A stretch of 64,000 bases of DNA from JAPOUP01 sp965199865. GTDB taxonomy: Bacteria; Pseudomonadota; Alphaproteobacteria; Rhodobacterales; Rhodobacteraceae. The first letter of the stretch is position 1; every line of letters begins with the position of its first letter. Of this stretch, positions 34,403 to 41,956 are shown piece by piece. The stretch lies in assembly GCA_965199865.1 (NCBI GenBank), contig CBDATU010000007.1:248001-312000 (forward strand), read 5' to 3'. Position numbers and translations under genes: made by a program. Below the pieces are notes generated by a model. It made no database searches and was not told the origin of the DNA. It was given only the letters and a program-made list of their open reading frames with translations.

Positions 34403-35643
34403 CTCTCGGCGATAGGCAGAAGGTACTGTTTCTATCGGTCGGTGGCAGCGATCAACCCCTTCGCAGCAGTCTACGAGAGAGCCGTCCAGATCTTGTGATA
34501 TTTGTAGTCTCTGATGGAAGCGACGGATCAGAATCTTCGCGCAAAGCCGCGGAGGCGCTTTACCAAGCCAAAGGCTGCCCGGAGCGGCGCGAAATCCTCA
34601 GCATCCCACCCGACGATCCGGACGATGCACTTGCGAAGATCGAGCCTGTGCTGTCCAGACTCGTAGCCAATGGCGCGGATGTAACCGTCGATTATACTGG
34701 TGGAACCAAGAGCATGACCAGTGCCATGGTGTTGGCGGCGACATCTCTGGAAAGCGTCAAACTCCAATTTATGGTCGGCAAACGTCACAACCTCAATCAG
34801 ATCAAAGCTGGTACCGAAAAGCCACTCGAAATTCCAACCAAACTTATTGGTTTGTCCCATACTTTCAGAACGATCCGTGCATTTATAGGTCGAAGAAACT
34901 ATGGCGCGGCCCTTACGATTCTTCGTGAAATAAATGGAACATTTAATCGACATAGTAAAGTTCCACGTGCCTGGCGAAGAAAGGTAGGCGACTGGGCCAA
35001 ATGGGTTGAGATTTTCGATGAATGGGACCGCTTCAATCACGCGGAGGCTTGGAGAAAACTGCAGAATGGTCTTAAAGGCGGAGCACGGCATGCGACGTGG
35101 TTCGAGGTGAAGGGTGCGGCCTACCGATTGAGACTCGAAAGTTTGTACAAAGCCGATAAACTCCCATCCTATGAACTTGTTGAGGACCTATGGCTCAATG
35201 CAGAGCGCAAGGCGGAGTTGGGTATGTTCGACGATGCCGTGGCGCGCCTCTATCGCCTCACGGAAGCGGTGGTGCAGGCCCGCCTCCTGATTGAGCATCA
35301 TATAAATACAGCCGAAGTTCCGATCGACCGCTTGCCGTCAAATCTTCTTCGGAAACATCGTCCCGAGGATCATTCCACATCCGTCGGGCTTCCCTTGCAG
35401 GACAGCATCGAACTGCTCAAGTCGATTGATCCAAACGACAGGCTCCCAAAGACCATGGATCCTCGCCCAGAGTGGCAACCGATCCGCAACAACTCCATCC
35501 TCGCACATGGTTTCAGGCCACTTTCACAAAGCGACTGGAATACAGCGAAAACATGGTTTCAGCAGAGGAGTGATACCCTGTGGAAGGCGGGTCTTGGCAG
35601 GTCCACCTCCGACCAATTGCCCAACCAGCTCCCAGATTTCTGA
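34399..35643 (+). CDS. CARF-HEPN protein (Csm6-like, TIGR02710-type)
   Basis: This 414-residue protein overlaps csm5 by four bases. The N-terminal Rossmann-like CARF domain (residues about 8-150) starts VLFLSVGGSDQPL and holds the ligand loop DYTGGTKSMTSAM at 98-110, which should bind a cyclic oligoadenylate made by Cas10. A helical linker follows. The C-terminal part has R363-NNSILA-H370 followed by G, an R-x6-H HEPN ribonuclease motif. The layout matches the TIGR02710 CARF family rather than the classical Csm6 of streptococci. It probably degrades RNA non-specifically when activated. The ring size of its ligand cannot be told from sequence. Confidence 0.88.
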   Translation: MTLGDRQKVLFLSVGGSDQPLRSSLRESRPDLVIFVVSDGSDGSESSRKAAEALYQAKGCPERREILSIPPDDPDDALAKIEPVLSRLVANGADVTVDYTGGTKSMTSAMVLAATSLESVKLQFMVGKRHNLNQIKAGTEKPLEIPTKLIGLSHTFRTIRAFIGRRNYGAALTILREINGTFNRHSKVPRAWRRKVGDWAKWVEIFDEWDRFNHAEAWRKLQNGLKGGARHATWFEVKGAAYRLRLESLYKADKLPSYELVEDLWLNAERKAELGMFDDAVARLYRLTEAVVQARLLIEHHINTAEVPIDRLPSNLLRKHRPEDHSTSVGLPLQDSIELLKSIDPNDRLPKTMDPRPEWQPIRNNSILAHGFRPLSQSDWNTAKTWFQQRSDTLWKAGLGRSTSDQLPNQLPDF

Positions 35644-36127
35644 TTGCGCCATTTCAATGGCAGTATCGGCGGCAGAATCTAGATGTTCGGAAGTTACTGG
35701 TGAACGGCCAAGATGAAGGTGGCACAACAAAGGATCATGATGATAACGGCGAACGTCCGAGCGTAGAGCATGATCCTGGATTGTACATGCAGTGGTGAGG
35801 TGTGCCTTGGACAACCAAACCATCACGACATCAAGATGGAACCGATCCTTCCACCCAGGTCGAATGCCTGAGCAGAGCGACATCAACGGCAAATCCAGTT
35901 CGAGGTGGAGTGATGAAACCGATGACTGGACCAATGAGCACAATCACTTCGATCGAAACGATATTTCAGGAGGCGTAGACAGTCACCAATCCACCAAGCC
36001 ATCCGAAGCCTTCAAATTTGCGTGGGATCGCCTCTGAACAGTCCCATCCCTGGTCCAGTCGCTCCGTAATGCCGGTCAAGACTGAAAATCGATCCTTCCA
36101 ATACTCAGATGGGGTCTTTTGCCTGAA
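35644..36127. other. About 480 bases without a recognisable gene
   Basis: This is the end of the CRISPR-Cas operon and the upstream region of the iron permease gene. Short frames on both strands lack motifs. No Fur- or RirA-type palindrome was clear just before the permease. Confidence 0.45.
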
Positions 36128-37774
36128 ATGAAGCTAGCGGGAATCAAGAGGCGAACCGGAATTTCTGCGTTGGGACTCGCGGCCACATTTGTCGCTGCGC
36201 TCTGTGCAATGCCTTGTCTGGCGGTCCTGCTCGCGGCGCTTCAGGGCACCACCGAAACCCTCACCCATCTGGCCGATACCGTTTTGGCCAGGTACACGGC
36301 AACGACCCTGGCTTTGGTAGCGATCGTCGGCACGGCCACTTTCGCCATCGGCGTAAGCACCGCATGGCTGGTGGTCATGACGGAGTTTCCCGGGCGTAAA
36401 CTGTTCGAGGTGGTATTGGTCATTCCGCTGGCCTTTCCACCCTATGTCCTGGCCTACGCATACACGCATCTGCTCGACCATCCCGGAATCGTGCAGGCCA
36501 CCCTACGGCAGATCATGGGCTGGGGGCCGCGCGATTACTGGTTTCCCGAAATCCGAAGCCTGGGCGGCGCCGCTGCCATGCTCACGCTTGTGCTCTACCC
36601 ATATGTCTTTCTGTTGGCGCGGGCAGGTTTCATCGGACAGGGCGCAACAGCGTTTATGACAGCCAGATCGCTCGGTCGGGGGCCCGTGCGGTCCTTCCTG
36701 TCGGTGTCATTGCCAATGGCAAGGCCGGCTGTGGCCGCAGGTGTGCTCCTGGTATCAATGGAAACGATCGCCGATTTCGGCACCGTCAGCTATTTCGGCG
36801 TACAGACCTTTGCGACAGGCATCTATTCCAGCTGGTTTTCGTTGGCCGACAGAGCGGCGGCGGCACAGCTTGCGCTCGGGCTTCTTGGATTCGCCCTATG
36901 CCTGGCATCGCTGGAGCGGCTGAACCGGGGCGCGGCACAATACCACTCGGGACAACGACAGGGCACGACGGCGCGAATTGAGCTGCAGGGGGGCAAGCGC
37001 TGGGCGGCGGCGGCCCTGTGCCTGGTGCCAGCGGCGCTGGGAGCGGTCATTCCGGCTGTGGCCCTAACAGCGATGGCATTGGAATCAGAGCAGGATCTGC
37101 TGAGCAGCCGCTACGTTGGCTTTATCCGCAATTCCCTGTCCGTCGCGGGCATCGGCGCGGTGGTCACCGTCGCCGCGGCAGTTGCGCTGGGAACATTCCA
37201 CAGGATCAGTCCCGGGCGCTTGAGCTCATCGGCCCTGCTGGTGTCCCGATTGGGGTATGCGGTGCCAGGCGGCGTAATCGCCGTGGGCCTGCTGGTTCCG
37301 CTGGCAGCGCTGGACAACACATTTGACGCATTCATGCGCGCACGCTTCGGCATATCAACGGGTCTGCTGCTGACCGGCTCCATCTGGGTGCTGATAATGG
37401 CTTACATGATCCGTTTTCTGGCAGCCGCCATTGGCGCCTTCGAAGGCGGAATGGCCACGGTCAGCCCCAATATGGATGCTGCCAGCCGGGTTCTGGGACG
37501 AGGAACGTTTGGAACGCTGAGACATGTGCATGTACCGATTATCGCCCCAAGTCTTGTGACCGCAGCACTCATCGTGTTCGTGGATATCATGAAGGAATTG
37601 CCCGCAACCCTGATCATGCGGCCTTTCAACTTCGACACGCTGGCGGTTCAGGCATTTCGGCTTGCCTCTGACGAACGACTGGAAGGGGCAGCCGTTCCCA
37701 GTCTCGTTCTGGCCGCGATAGGGTTGGTACCGGTCATTCTGCTATGCAGGAATCTGGCCCGGCGGCGGATCTGA
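36128..37774 (+). CDS. Iron(III) ABC transporter permease (FbpB/SfuB-like)
   Basis: This 548-residue double-length permease has two repeated membrane halves. Each has the EAA-type coupling loop, FMTARSLGRGPVRSFLSVSL and MDAASRVLGRGTFGTLRHVH. The motif DIMKELPATLIMRPFNFDTL in the second half is a signature of ferric-iron permeases of the FbpB/FutB type. It should partner with the binding protein encoded convergently on the minus strand. No ATPase gene lies next to it. The ATG at 36128 was preferred over a TTG nine bases upstream. Confidence 0.88.
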   Translation: MKLAGIKRRTGISALGLAATFVAALCAMPCLAVLLAALQGTTETLTHLADTVLARYTATTLALVAIVGTATFAIGVSTAWLVVMTEFPGRKLFEVVLVIPLAFPPYVLAYAYTHLLDHPGIVQATLRQIMGWGPRDYWFPEIRSLGGAAAMLTLVLYPYVFLLARAGFIGQGATAFMTARSLGRGPVRSFLSVSLPMARPAVAAGVLLVSMETIADFGTVSYFGVQTFATGIYSSWFSLADRAAAAQLALGLLGFALCLASLERLNRGAAQYHSGQRQGTTARIELQGGKRWAAAALCLVPAALGAVIPAVALTAMALESEQDLLSSRYVGFIRNSLSVAGIGAVVTVAAAVALGTFHRISPGRLSSSALLVSRLGYAVPGGVIAVGLLVPLAALDNTFDAFMRARFGISTGLLLTGSIWVLIMAYMIRFLAAAIGAFEGGMATVSPNMDAASRVLGRGTFGTLRHVHVPIIAPSLVTAALIVFVDIMKELPATLIMRPFNFDTLAVQAFRLASDERLEGAAVPSLVLAAIGLVPVILLCRNLARRRI

Positions 37775-37885
37775 CGGCGGCGCATACACCAATTCCGGCA
37801 TCGTGCGATCAACTGAACCGTGAACCGCTTCTGTCGGCCAACTGTCTGGACATCCGGTCGAATCCGTCTGAGCCAGCAACCTGGC

Positions 37886-37912
37886 GCTTGGTCCGCCGAA
37901 CGCGGACCAAGC
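37886..37912. terminator. Hairpin between convergent iron-transport genes
   Basis: GCTTGGTCCGC (37886-37896) pairs perfectly with GCGGACCAAGC (37902-37912) over a 5-base loop. It lies between the 3' ends of the permease and the binding-protein gene and probably serves both as a terminator, although neither side has a strong T-tract. Confidence 0.6.
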
Positions 37913-37936
37913 ATTCATAAGTCCGAACTGGAAAAC

Positions 37937-38950
37937 TTACTCCCAGCCCACCTCGTTGTAAATCCGCTGGGCCGCCGGAACGTTTTTGGCCACTTCGCTG
38001 AGATTTACCTCGTCGCCCGTGAATTCTCCCAGAGTCGCGATCGAATCCGCAACCGCAACGCCATCGACCACCGGATACTCATTGTTGCCTGCCGAAAAAT
38101 ACGCCTGTGCACTGTCGCTCGCGAGATATTCGAGGAACATCACCGCGTTGTCCCGGTTCGGCGCGTGCTGGGCAACACCACCTCCAGAGACATTCACATG
38201 CGCACCATTCCCATCCTGATCGGGGAACACCCATCCAACCATGTCACGGCCTTGGGACAGTCCCTTCACATCGGTTCTAATCGCGCGCGCGAAGTAATAG
38301 GTGTTGGAAACCGCAATGTCACACTCGCCCGAAACGATGCCGCGCAGCTGGTCAGTGTCACCCCCTTGCGGGTCACGCGCGAAATTGCCCAATACCGCAG
38401 ACGCCCAGGCTTTCGCTGCATTTTCCCCCTCATGCGTAATGATCGCCGCCAGCAATGTCTGCATATAGACATTCGTAGACGAACGGATGCAGATCATCCC
38501 CTTGTATTCGGGTGACGCCAGGTCGGCATAGGTCTGAGGCGGGTTCGACACGTCGTTCTTGTCGTAGAAAATGATGCGGGCGCGGGTTGATAAGCCGAAC
38601 CATTCGTCGTCGGTATCCTGCAGAGCAGCCGGGATTCTGGATTCCAGCGTTTCGCTACTGACAGGCGCCAGCAATCCGGCTTCCTTTGCCCGAGCTAACC
38701 GGGTCGCGTCAACAGTCAGCAGCACATCGGCTGGCGAATTCTCGCCTTCGGCCTGCATCCGTGCGATAAGCTCGTCGGCCTTTCCTTCGATCCGATTGAT
38801 TGTGATGCCAGTCATCTCCTCGAAGTCGGAATACAGCCGCTCGTCGGTGTCATAGTGACGGGATGAGTACAGATTCAGTTCCTGCGCCACCGAAGAGGTG
38901 CCCAGGACCGAGAAGACCGCCAGAGTGGTGAGGACAGGTCTGGTAAGCAT
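37937..38950 (-). CDS. Iron(III)-binding periplasmic protein (FutA/FbpA-like)
   Basis: This 337-residue secreted protein has a signal peptide (residues 1-22, cleaved near SSVAQE). The mature N-terminus reads LNLYSSRHYDTDERLY, where the tyrosine and histidine are typical iron ligands. The C-terminal lobe has SNTYYFAR with the tyrosine pair that coordinates Fe(III). It delivers ferric iron to the convergent permease. A TGA-N9-TCA palindrome lies 23 bases upstream of the start, suggesting iron-responsive repression. An ATP-binding subunit is not in the window. Confidence 0.9.
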   Translation of the reverse strand: MLTRPVLTTLAVFSVLGTSSVAQELNLYSSRHYDTDERLYSDFEEMTGITINRIEGKADELIARMQAEGENSPADVLLTVDATRLARAKEAGLLAPVSSETLESRIPAALQDTDDEWFGLSTRARIIFYDKNDVSNPPQTYADLASPEYKGMICIRSSTNVYMQTLLAAIITHEGENAAKAWASAVLGNFARDPQGGDTDQLRGIVSGECDIAVSNTYYFARAIRTDVKGLSQGRDMVGWVFPDQDGNGAHVNVSGGGVAQHAPNRDNAVMFLEYLASDSAQAYFSAGNNEYPVVDGVAVADSIATLGEFTGDEVNLSEVAKNVPAAQRIYNEVGWE

Positions 38951-38973
38951 TGGAGGTTCCTTTCAGATTAAAC

Positions 38974-38988
38974 TGAGTAAAATAGTCA
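38974..38988 (-). promoter_or_regulatory. Putative iron-responsive operator (TGA-N9-TCA)
   Basis: TGAGTAAAATAGTCA at 38974-38988 (TGACTATTTTACTCA on the coding strand) is a near-palindrome that fits the TGA-N9-TCA IRO-box of the alphaproteobacterial iron regulator RirA. It lies between the ATG of the iron-binding protein and its likely promoter. The call rests on pattern and context. Confidence 0.6.
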
Positions 38989-39010
38989 GGAACACAGATC
39001 CGCCGGGCAT

Positions 39011-39047
39011 GCAAGAAAAACTGACAAAAATAGTTGGTTATTTTGTC
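39011..39047 (-). terminator. Rho-independent terminator after hpsN
   Basis: On the minus strand GACAAAA and TTTTTGTC form an AT-rich stem (complement of 39023-39047), followed by AGTTTTTCTT. It begins 12 bases after the hpsN stop. The stem is weak because it is AT-rich and has a bulge. Confidence 0.45.
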
Positions 39048-39058
39048 GCAACCGTGAA

Positions 39059-40366
39059 TCAGGGTGGAACCCCAAGGTCGAACCTCTCGTTCGGAAAATA
39101 TTTGTGCAACCGGATGTCAGCCGTTCGGGCATGGGCTTCCATGCCTTCAAGCCGGGAAATGCGCGCGGTCGCCTCGGCAACCTGTCGCGAACCCTCACGA
39201 GTGGCGCGCTGCCAGGTGACGACCTTCATGTATTTGTGAACGCTGAGTCCGCCAGTATAGCGCGCCGACCCGGAAGTCGGCAGAACATGGTTCGGCCCGG
39301 ATGCCTTGTCACCAAACGCAACTGTGGTTTCCTCACCAAGAAACAGCGAACCGTAGCACTGAAGACGCTGAAGCCACCAGGGCAGATCCTGCGCCTGCAC
39401 CGTCAGATGCTCCGGCGCGTAGTCATCGGAGGTCTCGGCCATCTGGTCGCGGTCGGCGCAGAGCACCACCTCGGCATAGTCCCGCCATGCCGCCTCAGCG
39501 TTCCTGCGGTTCAGTTCCGGAAGATCCGCAATCAGTTTCGGCACCCGGACAAGCACCTCTTCCGCAAGAGGGCGATGATCGGTCACCAGCCAGACTGGTG
39601 AGTTGTGACCATGCTCGGCCTGCCCCACCAGGTCAGCCGCGACAATCGCTGGATCGGCGGTTCTGTCAGCAAGGACCAGGCTATCCGTCGGCCCGGCGAT
39701 CAGGTCGATCCCCATATAGCCGTATAGTAGCCGCTTTGCTTCCGCCACGAACTGATTGCCTGGCCCGACAACAATATCCGCCCTAGGCAAACCGAAATAC
39801 CCGTAGGCTAGTGATGCAACCGCCTGCACTCCGCCCATCGATAGTATCTCGTCAGCACCGCATAGATCCGCCGCTGCGATGATGGCCGGAGCGATGCCGC
39901 TCTCTCCGCGTGGTGGCGAACAGGCAGTGATATGGCGAACACCCGCCACTTTGGCTGTAGTCACCGTCATCATCGCGCTGGCGATGTGACTGTAACGACC
40001 ACCCGGCACATAACAGCCCGCCGCGCGGACGGGGATGCTGCGCTGCCCCGCGACGAATCCAGGCGCGATCTCAACCTCGACATCCTGCATGGCCTGACGC
40101 TGCGCTTCCGCGAAGCGGCGGATATTGTCGTGCGCGAAACGGATGTCATCCATGAGCCGGCCGGGCACCTGAGCCGCCGCCTGGTCCCTCTCCTCGCGGC
40201 TCAGCAATACGGGACCACAATAGCCGTCGAATTTCTCGGCGAACCGCAGCGCTTCGGCCTCGCCCCCCGCTCTGATCCGCGAAAGGATATCGCGGACGGT
40301 CTCCGTAACCGATTCCGCATCCGTCTGTGCAGTCCTGGCAGCGGATTTCAGGTATTCGCGGCTCAT
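39059..40366 (-). CDS. Histidinol dehydrogenase-family enzyme, HpsN-like sulfopropanediol dehydrogenase
   Basis: The 435-residue protein has the histidinol-dehydrogenase fold. Marks include GCYVPGGRYSHIASAMMTVT, IVVGPGNQFVAEAKR, AGPTDSLVLADRTADP, AEHGHNSPVWLVTD and HVLPTSGSARYTGGLSVHKY. The start MSREYLKSA and these blocks resemble HpsN, which oxidises (R)-2,3-dihydroxypropane-1-sulfonate to sulfolactate with NAD and Zn, more than biosynthetic HisD. No his gene is nearby, which supports a catabolic role. GAGGTGG just upstream sets the start at 40366; an earlier in-frame start lacks such a site. A plain HisD role cannot be excluded by eye. Confidence 0.75.
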   Translation of the reverse strand: MSREYLKSAARTAQTDAESVTETVRDILSRIRAGGEAEALRFAEKFDGYCGPVLLSREERDQAAAQVPGRLMDDIRFAHDNIRRFAEAQRQAMQDVEVEIAPGFVAGQRSIPVRAAGCYVPGGRYSHIASAMMTVTTAKVAGVRHITACSPPRGESGIAPAIIAAADLCGADEILSMGGVQAVASLAYGYFGLPRADIVVGPGNQFVAEAKRLLYGYMGIDLIAGPTDSLVLADRTADPAIVAADLVGQAEHGHNSPVWLVTDHRPLAEEVLVRVPKLIADLPELNRRNAEAAWRDYAEVVLCADRDQMAETSDDYAPEHLTVQAQDLPWWLQRLQCYGSLFLGEETTVAFGDKASGPNHVLPTSGSARYTGGLSVHKYMKVVTWQRATREGSRQVAEATARISRLEGMEAHARTADIRLHKYFPNERFDLGVPP

Positions 40367-40424
40367 ATTCCACCTCTCGTTCAAATTCGGGGGCAAGTTG
40401 CGCAAAGTAAGCGCATGATGCAAG

Positions 40425-40879
40425 TTTTCTTTTGTTTGCAGAGCGTTATCTTGAAATCGAGTTTCAGGATTGCCGAAACTTCATCAAGGGAAGCCTTCCA
40501 GCCGGTTCTGTTGGCGAGAAAGGCCCCGATTCCAGACAGCTGCCTGTCCGGTTTCGCGCAGTGGCATCGAAATTTCGCTTTCGGGCGCACCTCTTCCAGA
40601 TACATGGTCCGCCACCCAATTGACCGGCATCGGTCATGGATGAAGGCCGGAAACTGTCCGTGACGATCTCCGCGGTCCTTTTCCATTTCCTGAAGGCTCT
40701 TTCACGGAACCGCGGTGTACGCGGCGGATCCTGCGACAGTCCACTTCCGCCGGTCCCTGTTCCGGAAATGGTACGGGATGCCTTCACGAACGGATCCGGC
40801 AGACGGTAGGCTGGAGGACGACCGGTGCACAGCTCCAATGGTGCCGGAGCAAGAGCCTTCTTGCCGCTTCCGCGAGCCA
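40425..40879. other. About 450 bases without a recognisable gene
   Basis: This is the region upstream of hpsN. Minus-strand frames contain degenerate, transposase-like stretches rich in arginine but no clear family pattern. It is probably part of the neighbouring IS remnant. Confidence 0.4.
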
Positions 40880-41090
40880 TTTTCAGGCGAGCGCCGCTGG
40901 CGTCTCCCGCAGGCGGCGGGCACCAGTCCTGCTCACCCTGCGTGGCATTCATCGGGAGCGAATCGCCCGCGCGACGCTGGAACTACTGCTGGCAGTGGCC
41001 CAGATGTTCTGTCGCCACGCCTCTGGACCAGTGGCCCCATCCCTTCGGGAGACTGATCGCAGGCTGGATATGGAAGCTGCCCTACCCCCT
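40880..41090 (-). pseudogene. IS1595-family transposase C-terminal remnant
   Basis: On the minus strand a frame reads GSFHIQPAISLPKGWGHWSR, then GVATEHLGHCQQ, a stop, then FQRRAGDS. This parallels GSLHIQTVNSLHSHLKGWIR and GVATKYLDHYLLFFQRRGAD of the intact IS1595 transposase at 19008. Several replacements and a stop show it is dead. Confidence 0.55.
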
Positions 41091-41197
41091 GAAGGAAAGC
41101 CGGAAATCTGTCCCGAACGCCCCGATGATGTCCGAAAACCGTCGTCTGTTGAGCGTGAACGACCCTGCGCCCATATGCGAACACCGCCAGCAAGGAC

Positions 41198-41416
41198 ATG
41201 CCCAGCCCGTTCACTCTGGAAGCGGTCTTTATCCGAACAATCGAGCGCGCGAAAATGCTGGACGACCCCGTGTTTGCTGGAGTCGCAAGCCCGGAAGGCC
41301 GCTTTCGAATCGAAGCCCTTCAGCAGAGCATCAACTCGATTCGACAGCGATTGACCGTTGAACTCGGTCCCCGCCTCGGCATTTCCGCAGGATTCAATTC
41401 CCTGGACGGCGACTGA
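41198..41416 (+). pseudogene. C-terminal remnant of an imelysin-type iron-regulated lipoprotein/peptidase
   Basis: The 72-codon frame reads TIERAKMLDDPVFAGVASPE, then GRFRIEALQQSINSIRQRLT, ending LGISAGFNSLDGD. This matches the C-terminal end of imelysin (IrpA-like) proteins of alphaproteobacteria, which act in periplasmic iron uptake. The N-terminal 80 percent including the GxHxxE motif is missing. Its stop overlaps the start of a DUF1513-type fragment, the normal gene order of that iron cluster. Recognition rests on the tail and on this neighbour. Confidence 0.55.
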
Positions 41417-41589
41417 TGTCTGGCCGCCGATCCTTCATTGCCGGAGTAGTCGCTGCAAGTTTCTGTCCCAGGTCGGCCTGGTCCGACGCCGGAAGCCCAG
41501 CCTTCCTGTCCGCTGGGAGAAAGCCGGATGGCACCTACGCACTCTGCGGCCTGGACGAACGCGGTGTGTCAATCGGCATGCAATCCTGA
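41416..41589 (+). pseudogene. N-terminal fragment of a DUF1513 protein
   Basis: The ATG overlaps the preceding stop (TGATG). The 57-codon frame reads MSGRRSFIAGVVAASFCPRS, then KPDGTYALCGLDERG, with a twin-arginine-like signal start. Such N-termini are typical of DUF1513 proteins encoded after imelysin. The frame ends early, where an IS21-type remnant begins, so the beta-propeller body is lost. Confidence 0.55.
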
Positions 41590-41850
41590 CCCCTTATAGG
41601 GGTCTAATATTGACTCCCCTTGCGCTGAGCTGGCCCGGCGCTGCGCAGCCCTCATTTAACGCAGCGGAGCCGGGTCAGCGTTGTTGCATCTCGGCGTTAC
41701 GCCCGGTTTTTGAAGCGCCAGCTTTCGTTGCCGGTCTCGACTATCTCGCAGTGATGCGTGAGGCGGTCGAGCGGAGCGGAAAGAACGCCCTAAACCCGAC
41801 AGGAGTAGGACAAGAATGCTCCATTCTCCCCAAACCATGGGCCATCAGGG
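41590..41850 (-). pseudogene. IS21-type istB C-terminal remnant
   Basis: On the minus strand the frame ending with TAA at 41697-41699 reads APLDRLTHHCEIVETGNESW, then RFKNRA. This is the end of IS21 helper ATPase IstB (LTHHC-I-ETGN-S-RFK). Only the last 35 or so codons are left. The GGGGTC-containing bases around 41600 may be the IS end that truncated the DUF1513 gene. Confidence 0.65.
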
Positions 41851-41956
41851 ATGGGGCTTTCTTACCTCCCCACTTCCAGTCTGAAGGGCAACGCCATAAA
41901 GACAGCCGGAAATCAGGCCCCAGCCAAAGAGATCCGAGTGTTAGCCAGTGAGAAAC

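Noticed and set aside
35524..35943. Minus-strand frame of 139 codons behind the CARF-HEPN gene
   Set aside because: Overlaps the end of that gene and shows no family pattern or ribosome binding site.
39932..40663. Plus-strand frame of 243 codons
   Set aside because: Antisense to the well-supported HpsN-like gene; GC-rich codons keep the opposite strand open.
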